A DNA stretch of 8,575 bases, taken from Pseudomonadota bacterium (lineage in GTDB: Bacteria; Pseudomonadota; Gammaproteobacteria; Steroidobacterales; Woeseiaceae). Where the stretch lies: assembly GCA_022565135.1 (NCBI GenBank), contig JADFKA010000062.1, forward strand, positions 1-8,575, given 5' to 3'. Positions 1 to 5,279 of this stretch are shown piece by piece; position 1 is the first letter of the stretch; each line of letters starts with the position of its first letter. Position numbers and translations under genes: made by a program. The notes below the pieces were generated by a model. That model saw nothing but the letters and a program-made list of their open reading frames with translations, did not search any database and was not told the DNA's origin.

Positions 1-855
1 GATCTTGCCCGCGAGTTGCTCACCCATGCGCAGTCGTGCTTTGTACACGGAAAGGTCGTCGAGAATTGAATCAGGCCGAGCGAAGTAGACGAATTCAAAA
101 ATACACGGTGTATGGCGCGCCGCATGCTGCTGCTCGCGGCTATGCAGGAGGCCGTCAATCTCGATGAAAACCGTCTCACCCGGTCGGACATCGCGAAGTC
201 TCTCAAACCGCAGGATATCCAAAGCCACACTTTCCGACGCAACCATGTAGTCGGACCCGCCCTTACCTTGCCGTTGGCCAAGTACGAGCGGCCGAATGCC
301 ATTGGGGTCCCTGAATGCGACGATGCCGATGCCGACGATCATTGCAACGACGGCATAACCACCTTTGCAGCGACGGTGTACGGCGTCGACCGTGTCGAAA
401 ATTTGTTCGGGTGTCGGTGCACCGTTCGTACGAATCTGCAATTCGTGTGCGAAAACGTTCAGCAACACTTCCGAATCGGATCCTGTATTGAGATGGCGGC
501 GGTCTTGCTTGGTCAGGAGCTGGGTCAGCTCATCGGAGTTGGTCAGATTGCCGTTATGACCAAGACAAATTCCATACGGTGAGTTTACGTAAAATGGCTG
601 TGCCTCATCGACTCGAGCACCGCCGGCGGTTGGATAGCGTATGTGGCCGATACCAATATTGCCGGTCAGCCAATCCATATGACGCTGACGAAACACGTCA
701 CGCACAAGCCCGATACTCTTGCGGTCCCTGAGTCCATCTGCCCCCCAGGTAACGACACCAGCAGCATCCTGACCGCGATGCTGCATGACGGTCAGAGCAT
801 CATACAAGGCATGGTTGACCGCTTGATGGCTAACAATTCCGACAACGCCGCACAT
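1..855 (-). CDS. purF: Amidophosphoribosyltransferase PurF (3' end cut by window edge)
   Basis: PurF catalyses the first committed step of purine synthesis in the cytoplasm: PRPP plus glutamine gives 5-phosphoribosylamine. I translated the minus strand from the ATG at 855-853, and the frame stays open to base 1, giving 285 of roughly 500 residues. The protein begins MCGVVGI, so after Met removal Cys2 is the N-terminal nucleophile of a class II glutamine amidotransferase, with no propeptide, as in E. coli PurF. Other family motifs are QHRGQDAAG (25-33), GHIRYPTAG (70-78, Arg73), HNGNLTN (100-106, Asn101/Gly102), GSDSE (125-129, Asp127), FRDPNGIRPLVLG and YMVASESVALD. The PRPP-binding phosphoribosyltransferase half is almost entirely outside the window. 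The gene follows cvpA by 17 bases behind a good ribosome binding site, the cvpA-purF pairing known from enterics and pseudomonads. No frameshift is seen. Confidence 0.97.
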   Translation of the reverse strand, partial: MCGVVGIVSHQAVNHALYDALTVMQHRGQDAAGVVTWGADGLRDRKSIGLVRDVFRQRHMDWLTGNIGIGHIRYPTAGGARVDEAQPFYVNSPYGICLGHNGNLTNSDELTQLLTKQDRRHLNTGSDSEVLLNVFAHELQIRTNGAPTPEQIFDTVDAVHRRCKGGYAVVAMIVGIGIVAFRDPNGIRPLVLGQRQGKGGSDYMVASESVALDILRFERLRDVRPGETVFIEIDGLLHSREQQHAARHTPCIFEFVYFARPDSILDDLSVYKARLRMGEQLAGKI

Positions 856-860
856 AGATA

Positions 861-865
861 TCCCC
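861..865 (-). promoter_or_regulatory. Ribosome binding site of purF
   Basis: On the minus strand GGGGA lies 5 bases before the purF ATG, inside the 17-base gap after the cvpA stop. It is the clearest Shine-Dalgarno-like match among the gene starts I inspected, and it supports starting purF at 855, which exposes Cys2. Confidence 0.6.
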
Positions 866-872
866 GCGATTC

Positions 873-1421
873 TTAGTTTTTCATGTTGTTATTCAGGTCA
901 GACGTCAAATCGATCTTAAATTTCTTCGCCGCCTCATCCGGCTTCAACAGTTCATAGCCTTGCGGTGCCATGACCTCGATCCAGTGAGCGACGACCTCCA
1001 GATACGGGATCGTGTTTGATTTGCGCCACCATTTATTTTTGTCCATATCCGAAAACTGGCCCGCGAGGATCAGCACCGCGACCAGCACAACGCCTCGTAC
1101 CACACCGAACAATGCCCCAAGCAGGCGATCCATGCCGCCCAGCAGAGACAATCGTACGATCTTGGATATTCCCCAGCCCAGCACCCCGCCGATCGACAGG
1201 ATAACGACGAAGACAACGACACGACCAAACCATTTCTGCGCTTCTTTTGAGTCGATCCAGCGCTCCGAGATATCACCGAATGCCGGGCCGAAATAGAGCG
1301 CGGCCCAAATTGCGACGAGCAAGGCCACGAAGGATATCGCTTCTTTCACCAATCCGCGGTACGCGCCCACGAACACAGAAATTAAGATGGCGACGGCGAT
1401 GAATATGTCGATGATCGGCAT
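873..1421 (-). CDS. cvpA: CvpA family inner-membrane protein
   Basis: This is a 182-residue integral membrane protein of the CvpA family, named for its role in colicin V export or production in E. coli. Its molecular function is still unsettled; links to envelope stress tolerance and, in Gram-positives, cell division have been reported. Hydrophobic segments lie at about residues 3-22, 28-48, 67-88 and 104-122, giving four predicted spans. Family hallmarks are the GAYRGLVKE turn (19-27) after the first span and GGMDRLLGALFGVVRG (95-110) leading into the last. The C-terminal tail of about 60 residues is polar and Lys/Asp/Asn-rich. An in-frame TGA lies seven codons upstream of the ATG at 1421, so this is the first possible ATG, though no strong Shine-Dalgarno precedes it. 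It sits 89 bases after dedD and 17 before purF, so it is probably cotranscribed with purF. Confidence 0.93.
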   Translation of the reverse strand: MPIIDIFIAVAILISVFVGAYRGLVKEAISFVALLVAIWAALYFGPAFGDISERWIDSKEAQKWFGRVVVFVVILSIGGVLGWGISKIVRLSLLGGMDRLLGALFGVVRGVVLVAVLILAGQFSDMDKNKWWRKSNTIPYLEVVAHWIEVMAPQGYELLKPDEAAKKFKIDLTSDLNNNMKN

Positions 1422-1493
1422 CAGAGATGTCGGCGCGGCTCAGGTGTGATCGGCTTGGTTGGAGCGGAGTCTAACAGAGATTTCAGAATACCT

Positions 1494-1501
1494 CGCAAAC
1501 G
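1494..1501. promoter_or_regulatory. Possible PurR half-site upstream of cvpA
   Basis: The plus strand reads CGCAAACG here, identical to the left half plus central CG of the E. coli PurR operator (ACGCAAACGTTTGCGT). It lies about 75 bases before the cvpA ATG and 10 after the dedD stop. The right half does not match, and I see no good promoter around it. In E. coli the cvpA-purF operon is PurR-repressed, so the position is suggestive, but an isolated half-site can occur by chance. Confidence 0.15.
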
Positions 1502-1510
1502 ACGCCGGCC

Positions 1511-2113
1511 TCAGGGATGCGGCAAGACCTGGCCTGTGTGACCTGCCTTGCGCAATCGTTCGGCCATCGCTTCGGCACTTTGACGATCCTTTTGTGGGCC
1601 GATTCGCACACGATGCAAATTGCCAGAAGTCGTCGACAACTGACTCAGGAACGCAGCGAAACCCTGTTTGCGCAAGTTGGCCGCCAATCGTTCAGCGTTT
1701 TTCAGATTACTGAAGCTGCCCAGCTGCACAGCCCACATGCCTGTCGAAGCAACACTTGCAGGCGCTGCACGGACAACGGCCGCAACCGGTGGCGATTTCT
1801 TGTCGTCGCGCTCTGCCGCATTTTGTTTTTCCGGCGCTGGCGTACGCTGCGGTTCACGGCTGCCAGCGGCCTGATTCGTTTGCGCCGCCGATTCAACAGG
1901 GACGCTGCTGGCGACCGGTACCGGATTGCTGCGGTCGCGATCAAGCACTACGGTCTGATGAGCTTGCTCGGACTGACCGGGCAACAGTACGCGTTCAGTC
2001 ACAATTTCGTTGTCGCCTGGCGAACCGTCGAGAAATACGGGCACGACGAGCACTACGAACAGGACGAGAACACCTGCGCCAATGATGCGTTCTTTTAAAG
2101 CCCGATCCATCAT
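1511..2113 (-). CDS. dedD: DedD-like SPOR-domain membrane protein
   Basis: This 200-residue protein has a short cytoplasmic N-terminus (MMDRALKERI), one hydrophobic span at about 11-28, then a low-complexity periplasmic linker rich in Pro, Ala, Gln and charged residues (about 30-122). The C-terminal SPOR domain spans about 125-198, starting WAVQLGSFSN and containing RVRIGPQ (168-174). SPOR domains bind glycan strands stripped of stem peptides, which accumulate at the division septum; DedD in E. coli is a non-essential septal protein that assists constriction. The architecture and the position between folC and cvpA match DedD. The start is an ATGATG pair; the first ATG (2113) overlaps the folC TGA by 4 bases, which suggests translational coupling. 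The second ATG at 2110 is an equally plausible start. No strong Shine-Dalgarno is visible. Confidence 0.9.
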   Translation of the reverse strand: MMDRALKERIIGAGVLVLFVVLVVPVFLDGSPGDNEIVTERVLLPGQSEQAHQTVVLDRDRSNPVPVASSVPVESAAQTNQAAGSREPQRTPAPEKQNAAERDDKKSPPVAAVVRAAPASVASTGMWAVQLGSFSNLKNAERLAANLRKQGFAAFLSQLSTTSGNLHRVRIGPQKDRQSAEAMAERLRKAGHTGQVLPHP

Positions 2114-3402
2114 GATTTGCGCGGCGAGTATATCTCAACTGGGCACAGGAGCTCGAGAACCGGACCAACAAGATAAAATGACCCCATCACCAGGATGCGA
2201 TCATCCGCTCCGGCCAATGCGCGAGCATGATCTCGCGCCTGCCGCAGCGATGTAGCGATCAGACAACTCTTGTGAGTCACATTGGCGATCCGCCGTGCCA
2301 GATCGGCTGCCGGGATCGCTCGCGCATTGTCGGCCGTCACCGCGACCCAGCTCGCCACCGCATCGACCAGCGGTGAGACCAGGCCCTCGACATCCTTGTC
2401 ATCGAGCATGCCGATGATGGCGATGGTACGGCCCGCGATCGGCAGCGTACGCAACGTGTCGGCCAGAACGCCGGCCGCAGCGGGGTTATGCGCAACATCC
2501 AGCAGCCAGTTGCCATCCACATCAAGCATTTGCATGCGCCCGCTCAGGTGCAGGTTACTGAACGCTGCATTGATGACGTCTGCGCGCAGCAAATTACCGT
2601 GACCCGCCGCCTCGACAAGGGCCAATACGCCCGCCGCATTCTCCACTTGAATAGCTCCTGGCAGAGATGGCCGCCGCAGGTTCTTGAGATGAGTCTGCGC
2701 GCCCCGCCACGACCAGGCATCACCGTCCAGCACCCAGTGGTAGTCACGTCCCGCGGCGATCAGATTTGCACCGATCGCCGCAGCTCGCGCGACGATCGCG
2801 TGTGGCATGTCCATCGATGCGAAGACCAGCGGCTTATCTCGCCGCATGATGCCAGCTTTTTCCTGCGCGATTGTCTCAACATCGTCGCCTAACCAATCGC
2901 AATGATCGAGCGAGACGTTCGTTATGAGGCCGGCATCAGGCTCAACAGCGTTTACGGCATCGAGCCGCCCGCCCATGCCAATCTCGAGTATGACTGTGTC
3001 GACACCGGCGTTTGCGAACACTGCAAGTGCAGCCAGCGTACCAAACTCGAAATAAGTGAGCGGCACGTCATCACGCACCGCTTCAATACGTTCGAAGGCC
3101 GCGACGATTACCGCGTCCGATGCCTCAACACCGTCAATGCGGATGCGTTCGTTATAACGAATGATGTGCGGCGACGTATAACTGCCGACACGTACACCAG
3201 TGGTTCGCAACAGCGACTCCAGCATCACGACACTCGAGCCCTTGCCATTGGTGCCGGCGATGTGAAAAACGGTTTCAGGTCGCTCGAGGTTCAGGCGCTC
3301 CAACAAACACTGCACGCGCTCAAGTCCGAGGTCGATTTCCCAGGGGGACAGGGTCTCGAGCCGGACCAACCAATCGTTCAGAGGCAAATCAAGCGAAGGC
3401 AT
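2110..3402 (-). CDS. folC: Bifunctional folylpolyglutamate synthase / dihydrofolate synthase FolC
   Basis: FolC adds glutamate to dihydropteroate to form dihydrofolate and then extends reduced folates with further glutamates, using ATP, in the cytoplasm. The 430-residue product is full length and belongs to the Mur ligase-like superfamily. Visible motifs are the P-loop GTNGKGS (50-56), YTSPHI (75-80), EIGMGGRLDAVN (140-151), NVSLDHCDWLG (162-172), the EKAGI segment (181-185) that in homologues carries a carbamylated lysine, LSGRMQ (286-291), DVAHNP (302-307) of the C-terminal domain, and GMLDDKD (331-337). An in-frame TAA lies four codons before the ATG at 3402, fixing it as the earliest ATG; no clear Shine-Dalgarno precedes it. 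It begins 169 bases after accD, a wider gap than elsewhere in the cluster, and its stop overlaps dedD by 4 bases. Its folate products feed later formyl-transfer steps in the purine pathway that PurF opens. Confidence 0.97.
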   Translation of the reverse strand: MPSLDLPLNDWLVRLETLSPWEIDLGLERVQCLLERLNLERPETVFHIAGTNGKGSSVVMLESLLRTTGVRVGSYTSPHIIRYNERIRIDGVEASDAVIVAAFERIEAVRDDVPLTYFEFGTLAALAVFANAGVDTVILEIGMGGRLDAVNAVEPDAGLITNVSLDHCDWLGDDVETIAQEKAGIMRRDKPLVFASMDMPHAIVARAAAIGANLIAAGRDYHWVLDGDAWSWRGAQTHLKNLRRPSLPGAIQVENAAGVLALVEAAGHGNLLRADVINAAFSNLHLSGRMQMLDVDGNWLLDVAHNPAAAGVLADTLRTLPIAGRTIAIIGMLDDKDVEGLVSPLVDAVASWVAVTADNARAIPAADLARRIANVTHKSCLIATSLRQARDHARALAGADDRILVMGSFYLVGPVLELLCPVEIYSPRKS

Positions 3403-3434
3403 TGCGCTTGATTACTGATCCGGCTGCCCGGAAC

Positions 3435-3444
3435 ATTCATGAAT
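3435..3444. repeat. Palindrome ATTCATGAAT, copy 1
   Basis: A perfect 10-base palindrome, ATTCATGAAT, lies 33 bases upstream of the folC start. An identical copy sits 135 bases away at 3570-3579. The flanking bases differ, so only the 10-mer itself is shared. Confidence 0.6.
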
Positions 3445-3497
3445 CGCCGCAATGATTGCGCAGAGCATTTTTCGCGCACAGGATTTTCCGACTGAGC

Positions 3498-3517
3498 GGA
3501 ATACCAGTGTGTATTCC
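3498..3517 (-). repeat. Inverted repeat, possible RNA hairpin upstream of folC
   Basis: On the minus strand GGAATAC and GTATTCC form a perfect 7-base stem around a 6-base loop. The second arm can also pair in other ways: TTCCG with the downstream CGGAA (plus 3486-3501) and ATTCCG with the upstream CGGAAT (plus 3530-3535). No T-run follows, so it is not a standard intrinsic terminator. The stem is AT-rich and modest in predicted stability. Confidence 0.4.
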
Positions 3518-3569
3518 CGAGGGAGAAAAATTCCGTGTGCGGACAAGGATCAAGCAAGGGTGCGGACGT

Positions 3570-3579
3570 ATTCATGAAT
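3570..3579. repeat. Palindrome ATTCATGAAT, copy 2 over the accD stop
   Basis: This is the second exact copy of the 10-base palindrome. It overlaps the TGA stop of accD (3574-3572, minus strand) and its last codons, so part of it is constrained by coding. Confidence 0.6.
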
Positions 3580-4438
3580 GATCCGGGCTAGGTCGGTGCT
3601 CGAATTTGGCCAGCAAGTCGGCGATTTGCTGACGCATCTCGCGGCGATCGACAATCATATCGATCGCGCCGTGGTCGAGCAGAAACTCGCTGCGTTGAAA
3701 TCCTTCCGGAAGTCTCTGGCCTACGGTCTGCTCAATGACGCGCGGCCCGGCGAAACCGATCAGCGCATTCGGTTCGGCGATATTGACATCGCCAAGCATC
3801 GCCAGGCTTGCCGAAACACCACCCGTCGTTGGATCCGTCAATACCGATATATAGGGAACGCCCTCGCTGCCAAGTCTCGCCAACGCCGCAGAAGTTTTTG
3901 CCATCTGCAGCAGCGAAAACAGTGCCTCCTGCATACGGGCGCCGCCACTGGCTGAAAATGCAATAAGTGGCATCTTGTTTTCGGTCGCATGATCCACGGC
4001 GCGCGCGAAACGCTCGCCGACGACTGAGCCCATGGACCCACCCATGAATGCAAACTCGAATGCGCAGACAACGACAGGTCGTCCGAGCAGCGATCCCGTA
4101 ACAGAGACAAGCGCATCTTTCTCGCCAGTTTTCTTCTGCGCCTGTACCAGACGGTCACGATAACGCTTGCTGTCGCGAAATTTGAGCGGATCCAGCGACT
4201 CAAGTCCCGCCGACAGCTCTTGCTGCGAGTCAGGATCGAGGAAAATTTCAAGGCGCCGGCGTGCACCAATGCGCATGTGATACTCGCACTTGGGGCAAAC
4301 CTGCAGGTTGCGCTCAAGTTCATTGCGATACAGCTGAGCGTCGCATTTAGCGCACTTTATCCAAACTCCTTCAGGCACCGAGCGAGTACGCTTCGCGGTA
4401 CTGATCCTGGACGGTAAAAGTTTGTCGAACCAGCTCAT
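3572..4438 (-). CDS. accD: Acetyl-CoA carboxylase carboxyltransferase subunit beta AccD
   Basis: AccD is the beta subunit of the carboxyltransferase half of acetyl-CoA carboxylase. With AccA it moves the carboxyl group from carboxybiotin on AccB to acetyl-CoA, making malonyl-CoA for fatty acid synthesis in the cytoplasm. The 288-residue length is normal. The N-terminus carries the four-cysteine zinc finger of bacterial AccD (Cys29, Cys32, Cys48, Cys51). The crotonase-like carboxyltransferase core follows, with FMGGSMGSVVGERF (131-144), FSASGGARMQE (161-171), TDPTTGGVSAS (201-211) and GFAGPRVIEQT (228-238). The start MSWFDKLLP agrees with homologues, and its ATG overlaps the truA stop by 4 bases (ATGA), implying coupled translation. 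In many relatives trpF lies between these genes; here it is absent. No accA is in the window, as is usual. Confidence 0.98.
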   Translation of the reverse strand: MSWFDKLLPSRISTAKRTRSVPEGVWIKCAKCDAQLYRNELERNLQVCPKCEYHMRIGARRRLEIFLDPDSQQELSAGLESLDPLKFRDSKRYRDRLVQAQKKTGEKDALVSVTGSLLGRPVVVCAFEFAFMGGSMGSVVGERFARAVDHATENKMPLIAFSASGGARMQEALFSLLQMAKTSAALARLGSEGVPYISVLTDPTTGGVSASLAMLGDVNIAEPNALIGFAGPRVIEQTVGQRLPEGFQRSEFLLDHGAIDMIVDRREMRQQIADLLAKFEHRPSPDHS

Positions 4439-5226
4439 GGTCGCATCTTATCGAATATCCGCAAGCTGCGCTTTTGTGGTAAATCGTATTCCTCCGGATA
4501 GTCGACCTTGATCAACGTCAATCCGTGCGGTGGTGCCGCCACGCCGCCTTGTGAACGGTCGCAACTTTTCAGTAGCGTCAATACCCAATCCAGCGATTGG
4601 TCACCACGGCCGACAGCAACCAGCACGCCGGTAATATTGCGCACCATGTGTTGCAGAAATGCATTCGCAGTAAGCTCAAACTCGATCCAGTCGTCACACC
4701 TGTTTACCGCGATCGAATGCATCTCACGGACCGGCGTTGACGCTCGGCAAGCTGCTGCGCGAAAGGCGGAAAAGTCGTGTTTTCCGATCAACACCTGCGC
4801 TGCTTCGTGCATGTGCGACGCATCGAGCGGCGCATGTACCCACCAGGCACGGTGCCGGTACAGTGAGGACCGGACCGGGCAATTGAGCAACAGGTATCGA
4901 TAGGTCCGCGCAATCGCTGAGAAGCGTGCATGAAACCCATCGTCTACTGGCCTGGCCCAGGTCACATTGATATCGTCGGGAAGATTACAGTTCGCACCGA
5001 GCAGCCAGCCGCTCGCCGTCCGCTCGCTCGTCGTATCAAAATGGATGACCTGCCCGGATGCATGCACGCCGGTGTCCGTGCGACCAGCACAGGTTACGTC
5101 GATGGAGTGGTCGGCAACTTGCTCCAGTGCATCTTCAACACGCGCTTGTATACCATCACCCGTGCGTTGTCGCTGCCAGCCGTTGTACGCCGTGCCGTCG
5201 TACTCGATGCCCAAAGCAATACGCAT
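4435..5226 (-). CDS. truA: tRNA pseudouridine(38-40) synthase TruA
   Basis: TruA converts uridines 38, 39 and 40 of the anticodon stem-loop of many tRNAs to pseudouridine. The 263-residue protein matches the family in length. The catalytic aspartate is Asp51 in AGRTDTGVHASGQV (47-60). Other conserved segments are the N-terminal IEYDGTAYNGWQRQ (7-20), FHARFSA (98-104), ARTYRY (106-111), the GKHDFSAFRAA stretch and FLQHMVRNITGVLVAVGRG near the C-terminus. The ATG at 5226 is fixed by an in-frame TGA four codons upstream. Another ATG 13 bases upstream is out of frame, and no Shine-Dalgarno is evident. It begins 45 bases after fimV and ends in a 4-base overlap with accD, so it is probably cotranscribed with both. 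The fimV-truA adjacency is known from pseudomonads and other gammaproteobacteria. Confidence 0.97.
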   Translation of the reverse strand: MRIALGIEYDGTAYNGWQRQRTGDGIQARVEDALEQVADHSIDVTCAGRTDTGVHASGQVIHFDTTSERTASGWLLGANCNLPDDINVTWARPVDDGFHARFSAIARTYRYLLLNCPVRSSLYRHRAWWVHAPLDASHMHEAAQVLIGKHDFSAFRAAACRASTPVREMHSIAVNRCDDWIEFELTANAFLQHMVRNITGVLVAVGRGDQSLDWVLTLLKSCDRSQGGVAAPPHGLTLIKVDYPEEYDLPQKRSLRIFDKMRP

Positions 5227-5246
5227 ATGCAGGATTCATGACCGGT

Positions 5247-5279
5247 CGCTCAGGACGAGCGGCCGACACCCTCAGGACG
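5247..5279 (-). repeat. Short hairpin and 9-base direct repeat at the fimV-truA junction
   Basis: CTCAGGACG (plus strand) occurs at 5249-5257 and again at 5271-5279, the latter spanning the fimV stop codon. The inner copy lies in a small inverted repeat, CGCTC-aggac-GAGCG (5247-5261), with a 5-base stem. No T-run follows, so this does not look like an intrinsic terminator; it could be a weak attenuating or stabilising structure, or chance. Confidence 0.3.

Larger units (their letters stand above)
3403..3571. other. accD-folC intergenic region with palindromes and inverted repeats
   Basis: This 169-base gap is the longest non-coding stretch in the window. It holds two copies of a 10-base palindrome near its ends, two nearby copies of GTGCGGAC (plus strand, 3537-3544 and 3560-3567), and overlapping short inverted repeats at 3486-3517. 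I found no convincing -35/-10 pair and no stem followed by a T-run on the minus strand, so neither a promoter nor an intrinsic terminator is called. It may be a regulatory leader for folC or a processing site; that is inference. Confidence 0.4.

Noticed and set aside
112..582. 156-codon plus-strand ORF
   Set aside because: It is antisense to purF, whose minus-strand frame is intact with all family motifs.
1422..1510. A promoter for cvpA in the dedD-cvpA gap (TTGCGA or TATTCT hexamers)
   Set aside because: No pair of hexamers matches sigma-70 consensus well at 16-18 base spacing.
1517..2098. 193-codon plus-strand ORF
   Set aside because: It is antisense to dedD, whose membrane span and SPOR domain are clear on the minus strand.
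3498..3517. Intrinsic terminator after accD
   Set aside because: The stem is short and AT-rich, and no T-run follows it on the minus strand.
3378..3575. A 65-codon minus-strand ORF filling the accD-folC gap, starting in an ATGA overlap with the accD stop
   Set aside because: The ATGA overlap looks attractive, but the start comes from the ATTCATGAAT palindrome. The ORF runs 25 bases into folC and has no recognisable domain, no Shine-Dalgarno and mixed third-position usage. It could be real only if conserved in relatives, which I cannot test.
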